Source of the DNA: an uncultured Acetatifactor sp.
Lineage (GTDB): Bacteria > Bacillota > Clostridia > Lachnospirales > Lachnospiraceae
Direction of reading: 5' to 3'
NCBI GenBank assembly: GCA_947581865.1
Contig: CANPWA010000016.1
Span: 1-64,000, forward strand
Length of the DNA: 64,000 nt
The first letter of the stretch is position 1. Each line of letters begins with the position of its first letter. The notes beneath the pieces are model-generated. The model made no database searches. It was not told the DNA's origin and saw nothing but the letters and a program-made list of their open reading frames with translations. This document shows positions 52,920-60,986 of this stretch, piece by piece. The position numbers and the translations under genes were made by a program.

Positions 52920-53929
52920 AGAAAAAGTGGAAAGTGTCTGTGATCGTGACCGCTGTGGCGGCGCTGGTATGCCTCCTGGCGGCGGCAGGGGCAGGCGTTT
53001 GGGGATATGTGGATTACCTCCGCAATGGGAAACTGATCAAGGCTACGGGCAGCGTGCCCTATGATCACACTCTGTACAAAGACCATGTGGTCCTGGAAAA
53101 ATATACCGGAGGGGAGGCGGAGGTGACGGTGCCGGAGATGCTGGAAGACAGACCGGTGACAGAGATTGGGGGCTGGTGTTTTGAAAGGGCAGAGCAGCTT
53201 ACCCGGGTCGTCCTCCATGATAAGATAGAAGTGATCGGGAAGAATGCGTTCAGAGCCTGCAGTAATCTGAAAGAGGTGACGGGCGGCAAAAATGTACGGT
53301 TCATCGGTGGACATTCTTTTGTTGACTGCACCAATCTGGAAAAGGCAGAGGTGGGAGCCCGGCTGGAAGTGATAGATGGCGGTGCGTTTGAAAGATGTAA
53401 GAAGCTGAGAAGTCTGCCGGCGCAGGAGAACCTGAAATACATCAACGACTTTGCCTTTTTTGAGTCCGGGCTGGAGGAGTTTGAGTTTAACCGGGATGTG
53501 AGGACCTGCGGTGAAGCATTTTTGGAAACCCCGTGGCTGCGGAATCAGGGCAGCGGCTTTCTCATATGCGGAGACGGGGATCTAATCGCCTACACGGGAA
53601 CGGGTAAGAAAGTGTTCATACCGGAAGGGGTGAAGACCCTGACTCCAGGGTGCTTCTACAAAGCGGAAGGATCGGAGATCTATGTACCTGTCACTGTGAC
53701 AACGATCCAGGAGTTGACGTTTGCGGATTGCAAGGATATCCGGGTCTATATACCGGACAGTGCAGTCCGGCTGGGAGATCCGGAAAGACCGGCAGGGTCT
53801 ATAATATTAGGGAGATCGGAGAATGAAACCATCTGCACGACGGAGGGCTCCTGTGCGGAACAGTATGCGAGGGATCACGGGCTGGACTATGAGATCGTAG
53901 AGGACTGGCTGGAAGCAGGCGAAGGCTGA
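52916..53929 (+). CDS. Membrane-anchored leucine-rich-repeat protein, type B copy 1
   Basis: A 337-residue protein laid out like type A: KKKWK start, membrane helix at about 5-29 (VSVIVTAVAALVCLLAAAGA), LRR_5-type repeats outside (IGKNAFRAC, IGGHSFVDC, IDGGAFERC) and the shared end EIVEDWLEAGEG. GTG start with GGGGAGGAG just upstream, overlapping the stop of the 863-residue protein by four bases (GTGA), so the two are translationally coupled. Coupling of a large effector-like gene to a surface protein gene is the usual arrangement of toxin and immunity pairs; that role is inference. Confidence 0.8.
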   Translation: MKKKWKVSVIVTAVAALVCLLAAAGAGVWGYVDYLRNGKLIKATGSVPYDHTLYKDHVVLEKYTGGEAEVTVPEMLEDRPVTEIGGWCFERAEQLTRVVLHDKIEVIGKNAFRACSNLKEVTGGKNVRFIGGHSFVDCTNLEKAEVGARLEVIDGGAFERCKKLRSLPAQENLKYINDFAFFESGLEEFEFNRDVRTCGEAFLETPWLRNQGSGFLICGDGDLIAYTGTGKKVFIPEGVKTLTPGCFYKAEGSEIYVPVTVTTIQELTFADCKDIRVYIPDSAVRLGDPERPAGSIILGRSENETICTTEGSCAEQYARDHGLDYEIVEDWLEAGEG

Positions 53930-54024
53930 GCGGGGACAGCCCGGTTTGATGGTTTTGCCCACAGGTTTGTGTCCGCGCTGCCGCCACAAACCAGATATGC
54001 ACAGAGAGCAGCGCAGAAATGAGG
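53929..54024 (+). repeat. Island leader element, copy 3 (full)
   Basis: Full copy. Arms AGGTTTGTG (53963-53971) and CACAAACC (53985-53992), where the last pair of the stem is lost by a T-to-A change. The GCAGCGC that allows the alternative pairing is kept. It ends in ATGAGG before the next GTG start. Confidence 0.9.
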
Positions 54025-54030
54025 TAAAGA

Positions 54031-55050
54031 GTGAAAAAAAGATGGTTGATCCTATCCGTAACCGTATTGATCCTTTTAGCCACAGTCTCCGGTGTGGCAG
54101 TAACCCTGCTCAGAGAGTATTACAGGCTGGATCTTGAGAATCACTGTCTGATCGTCAAAAAAGATGAGGCAACCGGATTCTCCTATGCTGTATACAGGGA
54201 TCATGTGGAACTTCTGGAGTACCAGGGAGAGGCGGCGGAGATAGATCTGCCAGAGACCCTGATGGGAAAGCCGGTGACGGTCATAGGTGAGGAATGTTTC
54301 ATGAGGAGGAAGGATATCACTTCCGTCCATCTCAGCCCGGGGATCCGGCAGCTTGGTGTGTGTTCATTTGCGCACTGCTCGAATCTGGAGAACGTATCGG
54401 GGGAGGCGGAGGTGGAGAGCATTCAGAAGGGTGCGTTTTTACGTTGCGAAAAGCTCAAGACCGTGAGCATGGGAAACCATATCAGAGTCATAGGGACTTC
54501 CGCATTTGACGGCTGCATGGCGCTGGAATCCATCGGAGCGCAGCCGGAATTGGAAACGATAGGAGACTTTGCATTTTCGGAAGTCGGCAGCCTTTTCGAT
54601 TTTTCAGTGCCGGAAGATACATCCCTGGGGATAGCGGCATTTGCTGCGCCAAAATGGTTAGAACGTCAGACGGGGGAATATATCGTTCTGGCGAAGGGCG
54701 TACTGGTCAGCTACCGCGGCGACAGTGAGAGGGTTGAAGTCCCGGAGGGGATCAAGCGGATAGATTACGAAGCCTTCTGTGAAAAGCCGGAAATGGAAAA
54801 TCCGAAGGAGATCTATCTGCCGGATACGGTGGAGGAGATATCATCAAAAGCATTCGGGTATTGTAAGGATACCAGGGTATATATACCGGCATCCGTCTCA
54901 GCCATTGATATGGATCATTTTGGGCTGATGCATGATGACGGCACCCTGACCATTGTCACCACCAGCGGCACCACGGCGGAGGCGTATGCGAAGGAACAGG
55001 GGATACCCTGCGAGATCGTGGAGGACTGGCTGGAAGCAGTCGAAGACTGA
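54031..55050 (+). CDS. Membrane-anchored leucine-rich-repeat protein, type A copy 2
   Basis: A 339-residue twin of the protein at 49208. The nucleotide sequence over the membrane helix and first outer segment is the same by eye. About 30 residues differ further on, mostly in the two residues before AF/SF and the one or two after it (IQLAAFLNCGN becomes IQKGAFLRCEK). GTG is the only possible start because an in-frame TAA lies just upstream. It follows leader copy 3. Confidence 0.8.
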   Translation: MKKRWLILSVTVLILLATVSGVAVTLLREYYRLDLENHCLIVKKDEATGFSYAVYRDHVELLEYQGEAAEIDLPETLMGKPVTVIGEECFMRRKDITSVHLSPGIRQLGVCSFAHCSNLENVSGEAEVESIQKGAFLRCEKLKTVSMGNHIRVIGTSAFDGCMALESIGAQPELETIGDFAFSEVGSLFDFSVPEDTSLGIAAFAAPKWLERQTGEYIVLAKGVLVSYRGDSERVEVPEGIKRIDYEAFCEKPEMENPKEIYLPDTVEEISSKAFGYCKDTRVYIPASVSAIDMDHFGLMHDDGTLTIVTTSGTTAEAYAKEQGIPCEIVEDWLEAVED

Positions 55051-55080
55051 GCGGGGACAGCCCGGTTTGATGGTTTTGCC
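55049..55080 (+). repeat. Island leader element, copy 4 (left half only)
   Basis: Only the left part is present, from GCGGGGACAGCCCGG to GGTTTTGCC. The hairpin half is replaced by unrelated sequence that supplies a GGAGGAAGG ribosome site for the next gene. Confidence 0.8.
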
Positions 55081-55127
55081 GGAGAAGATATAAGAAAGCC
55101 CAGACCAATGACATGGAGGAAGGAACG

Positions 55128-56138
55128 ATGAAGAAAAAGTGGAAAGTGTCTGTGATCGTGACCGCTGTGGCGGCGCTGGTATGCCTCCTGGCGGCGGCAG
55201 GGGCAGGCGTTTGGGGATATGTGGATTACCTCCGCAATGGGAAACTGATCAAGGCTACGGACAGCGTGCCCTATGATCACACTCTGTACAAAGACCATGT
55301 GGTCCTGGAGAAATATACCGGAGGGGAGGCGGAGGTGACGGTGCCGGAGATGCTGGAAGACAGACCGGTGACGGAGATCGGACGGGAGTGTTTTGAAAGG
55401 GCAGAGCAGCTTACCCGGGTCGTCCTCCATGATAAGATAGAAGTGATCGGGGAGTTTGCGTTCGGAGCCTGCAGTAATCTGAAAGAAGTGATGGGCGGCA
55501 AAAATGTACGGTTCATCGGTGCATATTCTTTTGTTGACTGCACCAATCTGGAAAAGGCAGAGGTGGGAGACCGGCTGGAAGTGATAGATGACGGTGCATT
55601 TGATAGATGTAAAAAGCTGAGAAGTCTGCCGGCGCAGGAGAACCTGAAATACATCAACGACTTTGCCTTTTATAAGTCCGGGCTGGAGGAGTTTGAGTTT
55701 AACCGGGATGTGAGGACCTGCGGTGAAGCATTTCTGGAAACCCCGTGGCTGCGGAATCAGGGCAGCGGCTTTCTCATATGCGGAGACGGGGATCTAATTG
55801 CTTACACGGGGACGGGGAAGAAGGTGTTCATACCGGAAAGGGTGAAGACCCTGACCACAGGATGCTTCCGCGAAGTGGAAGGATCGGAGATCTATGTGCC
55901 TGCCACCGTGACAACGATCCAGGAGTCGGCGATTGGAAATTGCAAGAATATCCGGGTCTATATACCGGACAGTGCAGTCCGGCTGGGAGATCCGGAGATG
56001 CCAGCATGGACTATAATAGACGAGCTGGAGAATGTAACCATCTGCACGACGGAGGGCTCCTGTGCGGAACAGTATGCGAGGGATCACAGGCTGGACTATG
56101 AGATCGTGGAGGACTGGCTGGAAGCAGGCGAAGACTGA
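55128..56138 (+). CDS. Membrane-anchored leucine-rich-repeat protein, type B copy 2
   Basis: A 336-residue twin of the protein at 52916: identical helix and early outer region except one residue, then differences at the same repeat columns (IGKNAFRAC becomes IGEFAFGAC; IGGHSF becomes IGAYSF). Ends EIVEDWLEAGED. ATG after GGAGGAAGGAACG. Unlike its siblings it lacks the hairpin leader, so it may escape regulation imposed by that element. Confidence 0.8.
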   Translation: MKKKWKVSVIVTAVAALVCLLAAAGAGVWGYVDYLRNGKLIKATDSVPYDHTLYKDHVVLEKYTGGEAEVTVPEMLEDRPVTEIGRECFERAEQLTRVVLHDKIEVIGEFAFGACSNLKEVMGGKNVRFIGAYSFVDCTNLEKAEVGDRLEVIDDGAFDRCKKLRSLPAQENLKYINDFAFYKSGLEEFEFNRDVRTCGEAFLETPWLRNQGSGFLICGDGDLIAYTGTGKKVFIPERVKTLTTGCFREVEGSEIYVPATVTTIQESAIGNCKNIRVYIPDSAVRLGDPEMPAWTIIDELENVTICTTEGSCAEQYARDHRLDYEIVEDWLEAGED

Positions 56139-56226
56139 GCGGGGACAGCCCGGTTTGATGGTTCCCCCACAGGTTTGTGTCCGCGCTGCCGCCACAAACC
56201 TGATATGCACAGAGAGCAGCGCAGAA
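56138..56226 (+). repeat. Island leader element, copy 5 (full, variant)
   Basis: Arms AGGTTTGTG (56171-56179) and CACAAACCT (56193-56201), GCGCTGC in the loop and GCAGCGC before the start region. The joint between halves reads GGTTCCCCCAC instead of GGTTTTGCCCAC, like the left edge of copy 1, which suggests recombination between copies. Confidence 0.85.
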
Positions 56227-56241
56227 AGGCGGATTATAAGG

Positions 56242-57231
56242 ATGAAGAAAAAGTGGAAAGTGTTTGTGATCGTGACCGCTGGGGTGTTGCTATGTCTTCT
56301 GGCAGTGGCAGTGGCAGGCGTTTTGAGATATGTGGATTCCCTCCGCGATGGGAAACTGATCAAGGCTACGGACAGTGTGCCGTTTGATTATACTCTGTAT
56401 ATCGAGCATGTGGTCCTGGAGAAATATACCGGAGGGGAGGCGGAGGTGACAGTACCGGAGAGGATTAAGGGCAGACCGGTGACAAAGATCGGGGACTGGT
56501 GTTTTGAAGATGCCGGGCAGCTTACCCGGGTCACTCTCCACGATAAGATAAAAGTGATCGGTAAAAATGCGTTTATTTGCTGCAGTAATCTGAAAGAGGT
56601 AACGGGCGGAAAAAATGTACAGTACATCGATGACTTTGCATTTTATAAATGCACCGGTCTGGAAAAGGCAGAGGTGGGAGACCGGCTGAGAGTGATCGGT
56701 AAAAGTGCGTTTTTTAAATGCAGGAAATTAAGAAGTCTGCCGGCGCAGGAGAATCTGAAATACATCGACACGCATGCCTTTTTTAAGTCCGGGCTGGAAG
56801 AGTTTGAGTTTAACCGGGATGTGAGGACCAGCGGTGAAGCATTTGCGGAAACCCCGTGGCTGCGGGACCAGGACAGCGGATTCCTCATATACGGGAACGG
56901 GGATCTTATCGCCTACACGGGAACGGATAAGAAGGTGGTCATACCGAAAGAGGTGAAGTCCCTGACCACGGGATGTTTCTACAGAGAGGAGGGATTGGAG
57001 ATCTATGTGTCCTCCGGCGCGACAACGATCCGGGAGGGGGCAATCTCACAATGCAAGGATATCCGGATTTATATACCGAACCGCTTTTTAGGGACAGAAG
57101 ATCAGGAGAATTGGATATGGTCTATAGTAAATCAGTCGGAGAATGTAACCATCTGTACGACGAAGAACTCCTGTATCATATCATATGCGCAGGAGCAGGG
57201 GATACCCTGCGAGATCGTGAAGGGATGGTAA
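56242..57231 (+). CDS. Membrane-anchored leucine-rich-repeat protein, type B copy 3 (shortened)
   Basis: A 329-residue, more diverged type B protein: helix at about 5-27 and repeats IGKNAFICC, IDDFAFYKC, IGKSAFFKC, IDTHAFFKS. The frame ends at TAA inside the conserved tail: EIVKGW then stop, followed in frame by codons for EAGEG and the ancestral TGA at 57247-57249. The last seven residues were thus lost by a recent codon change. ATG follows TATAAGG; leader copy 5 precedes it. Confidence 0.75.
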   Translation: MKKKWKVFVIVTAGVLLCLLAVAVAGVLRYVDSLRDGKLIKATDSVPFDYTLYIEHVVLEKYTGGEAEVTVPERIKGRPVTKIGDWCFEDAGQLTRVTLHDKIKVIGKNAFICCSNLKEVTGGKNVQYIDDFAFYKCTGLEKAEVGDRLRVIGKSAFFKCRKLRSLPAQENLKYIDTHAFFKSGLEEFEFNRDVRTSGEAFAETPWLRDQDSGFLIYGNGDLIAYTGTDKKVVIPKEVKSLTTGCFYREEGLEIYVSSGATTIREGAISQCKDIRIYIPNRFLGTEDQENWIWSIVNQSENVTICTTKNSCIISYAQEQGIPCEIVKGW

Positions 57232-57295
57232 GAAGCAGGCGAAGGCTGAGAGGGGACAGCCCTTTCTTGCCCCTGCATATATCATAATTCTGCAA

Positions 57296-57324
57296 TTTAC
57301 TTTTGAGCCTTGATGTGGTATACT
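57296..57324 (+). promoter_or_regulatory. Candidate promoter of ychF
   Basis: TTTACT (57296-57301), 17 bases, TATACT (57319-57324), at the right border of the island. The bases from 57250 to 57290 hold only the worn left half of a leader element (AGGGGACAGCCC). Confidence 0.55.
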
Positions 57325-57326
57325 GT

Positions 57327-57350
57327 CAATGCTCAGCAGGCTGAGCATTG
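57327..57350. promoter_or_regulatory. Perfect palindrome at the expected ychF transcript start
   Basis: Arms CAATGCTCAGC (57327-57337) and GCTGAGCATTG (57340-57350) separated by two bases, beginning 3 bases after the -10 box. This suits a repressor operator; as RNA it would form a 10-pair hairpin. Confidence 0.7.
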
Positions 57351-57385
57351 GGTGTTAAGGCTGCTTTGGAAAAGGAGTCTGGTGT

Positions 57386-57508
57386 ATGTTCACACAACAA
57401 AACAGCAGCGTCTCTCAAGGTGGTTTAGAGAATCGGCGTATAATCCTGTATATAACCCAAACCCTGAAAGGCGAAAACCCTATAAAACCCCAAAGGAGAT
57501 TACAATAA
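57386..57508 (+). CDS. Possible 40-residue leader ORF before ychF
   Basis: ATG at 57386 is preceded by AAAAGGAG at an ideal 8-base distance. It reads 40 residues, beginning MFTQQNSSVSQGGLENRR and ending RRLQ, with TAA at 57506-57508, one base before the ychF ATG. No similarity is recognised. The close junction suggests coupling with ychF. Supported only by the ribosome site and junction. Confidence 0.35.
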   Translation: MFTQQNSSVSQGGLENRRIILYITQTLKGENPIKPQRRLQ

Positions 57509-57509
57509 A

Positions 57510-58607
57510 ATGAAACTAGGCATCGTCGGTCTTCCCAACGTGGGAAAAAGTACTCTTTTTAATTCGCTGACCAAGGCGGGCGCGGAGTCTGCCAACTACC
57601 CTTTCTGCACCATTGATCCCAATGTGGGCGTGGTGGCAGTGCCTGACGAGCGGTTAAAGCTTCTGGGCGACATGTATCATTCCAAAAAGGTAACCCCCGC
57701 CGTGATCGAGTTCGTGGACATCGCCGGGCTGGTGAAGGGCGCGTCCAAGGGCGAGGGGCTGGGCAACCAGTTTTTGAGCAATATCCGGGAGGTGGATGCC
57801 ATTGTGCATGTGGTGAGATGCTTTGACGATCCCAATGTGGTGCATGTGGACGGCAGCGTCAACCCTCTGCGGGACATTGAGACCATCAATCTGGAGCTGA
57901 TCTTCTCCGACCTGGAGATCTTAGAGAGAAGGATCTCCAAGGTGACGAAGGCGGCGCGCATGGACAAGACGCTGGCGAAGGAGGATGCGCTGCTCGCCCG
58001 CATCAAGGAACATCTGGAGAGCGGCAGGATGGCGAAAAGCCTGGAAGTGGAGGACGAGGATGAACTGGAGCTTCTGCGCTCCTACAATCTGCTCACCTAC
58101 AAGCCGGTGATCTATGCCGCGAACGTGGCGGAAGACGATCTGGCGGACGACGGCGCGGGCAATCCCATGGTGGAGGATGTGCGCAGATTCGCCGCGGGGG
58201 AGAACAGCGAGGTGTTCGTCATCTGCGCCCAGATCGAGCAGGAGATCGCGGAGTTAGAAGACGATGAGAAGGCAATGTTTCTGGAGGATCTGGGGATCTC
58301 CCAATCCGGGCTGGACAAGCTGATCGCGGCCAGCTATAAGCTGCTCGGGCTGATGAGCTTCCTCACCGCGGGAGAGGATGAGACCAGGGCCTGGACGATC
58401 AAGATCGGCACCAAGGCTCCCCAGGCGGCGGGCAAGATCCACTCCGATTTTGAGAGGGGATTTATCAAGGCCGAGGTGGTCAACTACAAGGATCTGCTGG
58501 AGCAGGGCTCTCTTGCCGCTGCCCGGGAGAAGGGGCTTGTGGGGATGGAGGGAAAGGATTATGTGGTGCAGGACGGGGATGTCATCCTGTTTAGGTTCAA
58601 TGTCTGA
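57510..58607 (+). CDS. ychF: Redox-regulated ATPase YchF (Obg family)
   Basis: A 365-residue ribosome-associated P-loop protein that prefers ATP. Walker A GLPNVGKSTL, G3 DIAGLVKGASKGEGLG, NxxE in place of the G4 motif (AANVAED), a coiled-coil insert at about 125-200 and the C-terminal TGS domain (about 280-365, ending VVQDGDVILFRFNV). AAAGGAG lies 11-12 bases upstream. Core gene, well conserved. Confidence 0.96.
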   Translation: MKLGIVGLPNVGKSTLFNSLTKAGAESANYPFCTIDPNVGVVAVPDERLKLLGDMYHSKKVTPAVIEFVDIAGLVKGASKGEGLGNQFLSNIREVDAIVHVVRCFDDPNVVHVDGSVNPLRDIETINLELIFSDLEILERRISKVTKAARMDKTLAKEDALLARIKEHLESGRMAKSLEVEDEDELELLRSYNLLTYKPVIYAANVAEDDLADDGAGNPMVEDVRRFAAGENSEVFVICAQIEQEIAELEDDEKAMFLEDLGISQSGLDKLIAASYKLLGLMSFLTAGEDETRAWTIKIGTKAPQAAGKIHSDFERGFIKAEVVNYKDLLEQGSLAAAREKGLVGMEGKDYVVQDGDVILFRFNV

Positions 58608-58882
58608 TGGGGCGTGCGGATTGGCGGATGCCCCTGACGTTTCAAAAAATCACCCCGAAATCTACAAAATTCAAAAAAATCTTTAAAAAAAAATTAAAAA
58701 TTTTTAAATTTTTTTGTTTGCAAATATGGTATGGGACAATCCCCCACTCAACTATATATTGTGGTTTTTGATGTAAAAGCCCTTTGGAAGCCGCTTCCAA
58801 AGGGCTTTTTTGCGCCTTTTGGTCAAAAAAAGCTGCCTGAATTTGCTTGCAAAATCTTAAATTATATATTAGAATCAATTTA
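58608..58882. other. Intergenic region between ychF and the mraZ boxes
   Basis: About 275 bases without a gene. From 58650 to 58730 it is almost pure A and T. It holds the ychF terminator (58775-58811) and a likely mraZ promoter: TTGCTT (58843-58848), 16 bases, TATATT (58865-58870). Confidence 0.6.
58775..58811 (+). terminator. Strong intrinsic terminator
   Basis: A perfect 16-base stem AAAAGCCCTTTGGAAG (58775-58790) with CTTCCAAAGGGCTTTT (58794-58809), a 3-base loop and six Ts. The A run on the other side makes it workable in both directions. Confidence 0.95.
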
Positions 58883-58919
58883 AAAGTGGGTGGAAGTGGT
58901 ACAAAGTGTCACAAAGTGG
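58883..58919 (+). promoter_or_regulatory. MraZ operator: four direct repeats
   Basis: AAAGTGG, GAAGTGG, AAAGTGT and AAAGTGG at 58883, 58893, 58903 and 58913, spaced exactly 10 bases. This matches the known MraZ recognition pattern (AAAGTG[T/G] N3 repeats in Mycoplasma; TGGGN repeats of the same period in E. coli). It lies just downstream of the -10 box, so MraZ should control its own operon here. A 12-base direct repeat GTGGCAGACCCG (58932, 58967) follows in the leader. Confidence 0.85.
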
Positions 58920-58998
58920 AGTATTAACATTGTGGCAGACCCGCAGCGGGACACGGTACTGTTTTCGTGGCAGACCCGGCTTTAAGGTGGTGATTGTG

Positions 58999-59430
58999 AT
59001 GTTCATGAGCGAATACAATCATACGATAGACGCGAAAGGCAGGTTGATCATTCCCTCGAAATTCCGGGAGGTTCTGGGAGAAGAATTTGTAGTTTCCAAG
59101 GGAATGGACGGCTGTCTGTTTGTCTATGCCAATGATGACTGGAACGCTTTTGAACAGAGGCTTACATCGCTGCCGCTGATCAACAAAGAGGCGAGACAGT
59201 TTGCCAGATTCTTCCTGGCGGGCGCCGCCCAGGTGGAAGTGGACAAACAGGGAAGAATACTTTTGCCCGCCTCTCTCAGAGAGTTTGCGGGATTGGATAA
59301 GGATGTGGTGCTGGTGGGTGTCGGCAGCCGCATCGAGATATGGAACAAAGACCGGTATGAGTCCGAAGGCGGAGATCTGGATATGGACAACATTGCGGCA
59401 TCCATGGAAAGTCTGGGGCTGACGATTTAA
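58999..59430 (+). CDS. mraZ: Transcriptional regulator MraZ
   Basis: A 143-residue AbrB-like DNA-binding protein that controls the division and cell-wall cluster. Two MraZ domains are visible, each with its signature ([31 protein letters not shown]). ATG at 58999 ([15 protein letters not shown]) matches the usual family start and follows AAGGTGGTGA. The frame is open further upstream, but that part runs over the leader and operator. First gene of the dcw cluster. Confidence 0.95.
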   Translation: MFMSEYNHTIDAKGRLIIPSKFREVLGEEFVVSKGMDGCLFVYANDDWNAFEQRLTSLPLINKEARQFARFFLAGAAQVEVDKQGRILLPASLREFAGLDKDVVLVGVGSRIEIWNKDRYESEGGDLDMDNIAASMESLGLTI

Positions 59431-59476
59431 GCTCCCTGGCAAAAGAAATGCCCCGCAGTGGAATGGAGGAGAAGCT

Positions 59477-60412
59477 ATGGAATTTCATCATTACTCCGTT
59501 CTTCTCGCGGAGACGATAGAGGAACTGCATATCAGACCGGACGGTGTCTATCTGGACGGGACGCTGGGCGGGGGAGGGCATGCCTCGGAAGTATGCAGAA
59601 GGCTGACCAGCGGGCATTTATACGGATTTGATCAGGATGACGCGGCGATCGCGGCGGCATCGGAACGGCTGGCTCCCTTTGAAGAGCATGTCACCATCCT
59701 GCGTGACAACTATTGCAACGCCGGGACAAGACTTGCGGAGCTTGGAGTGGTCGGCGTGGACGGGATCGTGTTGGATTTGGGCGTTTCCTCCTATCAGTTC
59801 GACACCGGAGAGAGAGGTTTTTCCTACCGGATCGACGCGCCGTTGGACATGCGTATGGATCAAAGGCAGAGCCTCACGGCGAAAGAGATCGTAAACAGCT
59901 ACTCCGAATCCCGGCTCTTTCATGTGATAAGAGACTACGGCGAAGAACAATTTGCCGGGAACATAGCAAAACACATTGTGCAGGCGAGGGCAGACAAGCC
60001 CATCGAGACGACCTTCGAGTTAAACGAGATCATCCGGGCGGCGATCCCCGCCCGGATGCGGAAGAAGGGGCATCCCTCCAAACAGACCTTTCAGGCATTC
60101 CGCATTGAGTGCAACCGGGAGCTGGAGGTTTTAAAAAACTCCCTGGAGGAGTTTATCGATCTTCTGAATCCGGGAGGAAGACTCTGTATCATCACTTTTC
60201 ATTCGCTGGAGGACAGAATTGTCAAAAGCGCATTCCGCCGGGCGGAAAACCCTTGCACCTGCCCCCCGGAGTTTCCGGTGTGCGTGTGCGGGAAGAAGTC
60301 TTTGGGAAGATGTGTTACGAAGAAACCGATCGTTCCCTCGGGGCGGGAACTTGCGGAAAATAATCGTTCAAAGAGCGCGAAGCTTCGCGTGTTTGAAAAA
60401 ATTTTGCCCTGA
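59477..60412 (+). CDS. rsmH: 16S rRNA m4C1402 methyltransferase RsmH
   Basis: A 311-residue SAM-dependent methyltransferase acting on C1402 in the decoding centre. Motifs [13 protein letters not shown] (SAM loop), [10 protein letters not shown] and [16 protein letters not shown] are present, as is the C-terminal [11 protein letters not shown] follows ATGGAGGAGAAGCT. Conserved second gene of the dcw cluster. Confidence 0.96.
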   Translation: MEFHHYSVLLAETIEELHIRPDGVYLDGTLGGGGHASEVCRRLTSGHLYGFDQDDAAIAAASERLAPFEEHVTILRDNYCNAGTRLAELGVVGVDGIVLDLGVSSYQFDTGERGFSYRIDAPLDMRMDQRQSLTAKEIVNSYSESRLFHVIRDYGEEQFAGNIAKHIVQARADKPIETTFELNEIIRAAIPARMRKKGHPSKQTFQAFRIECNRELEVLKNSLEEFIDLLNPGGRLCIITFHSLEDRIVKSAFRRAENPCTCPPEFPVCVCGKKSLGRCVTKKPIVPSGRELAENNRSKSAKLRVFEKILP

Positions 60413-60475
60413 TCATCGACAAAATATGAGCAATTTATTGCTTTGATGACAATTTAAGTAACAGGAGTTAAGACA

Positions 60476-60970
60476 ATGGCACGGACGACAGGAAGGGGAA
60501 CGGCTCCCCGCAGAACGGCAAACAGAACAAGGACAGGTCTGGGCGGCAATATTTATATGTACGACAGCACTGCCCGCGCCCTCGAGGTGCGCAGACAGCT
60601 GGAGGAGGCACCCAAAAAGCAGCTCAGCCATGAGACCAGAAAGAACCGCGACAAAGCGCTTCACATGAATTTGGGTTATGTGCTTTTCCTGATGGGAGCG
60701 CTGTGTATCTGCGCACTGGTTTTGATCAATTATCTGCAGCTTCAGTCGGATATCACCACCAGGGTCAAGCATATCTCCCGTCTGGAGAGCCAGCTGAATA
60801 CGATGCAGCTTTCCAATGAGGAGGATTATAACCGCATTATCAGCAATATCGATCTGGAGGAAATCCGTAAGATCGCTATCGGGGAGCTTGGTATGACTTA
60901 CGCGCAGGAGGGTCAGATCATCACTTACGAAAATGTGGGAAGTGATTATATGCGCCGGGTGAACGAGTAG
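60476..60970 (+). CDS. ftsL: FtsL-like cell division protein
   Basis: A 164-residue bitopic protein: a basic, low-complexity N-terminus (ARTTGRGTAPRRTANRTR), one helix at about 62-84 (LGYVLFLMGALCICALVLIN) and a coiled coil outside (about 85-125), ending with the septum-initiator pattern EEIRKIAIGELGM. Sequence in this family is poorly conserved. The assignment rests on layout and place between rsmH and the division PBPs. It would join the DivIB/DivIC complex that activates septal PBPs. Confidence 0.8.
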   Translation: MARTTGRGTAPRRTANRTRTGLGGNIYMYDSTARALEVRRQLEEAPKKQLSHETRKNRDKALHMNLGYVLFLMGALCICALVLINYLQLQSDITTRVKHISRLESQLNTMQLSNEEDYNRIISNIDLEEIRKIAIGELGMTYAQEGQIITYENVGSDYMRRVNE

Positions 60971-60986
60971 AGAGGCGGATGAACCG

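Noticed and set aside
49135-56226. CRISPR or insertion sequence interpretation of the island leader repeats
   Set aside because: Copies are about 95 bases, separated by whole genes, end at ribosome sites, and carry no transposase or terminal inverted repeats with target duplications.
57310-57513. 67-codon frame before ychF
   Set aside because: It has no ribosome site, overlaps the ychF start and runs through the promoter and palindrome. The 40-codon frame with AAAAGGAG is the better candidate.
58906-58998. Longer N-terminus for MraZ
   Set aside because: The extension covers operator and leader repeats and lacks family similarity. The start at 58999 gives the usual 143 residues and has a ribosome site.
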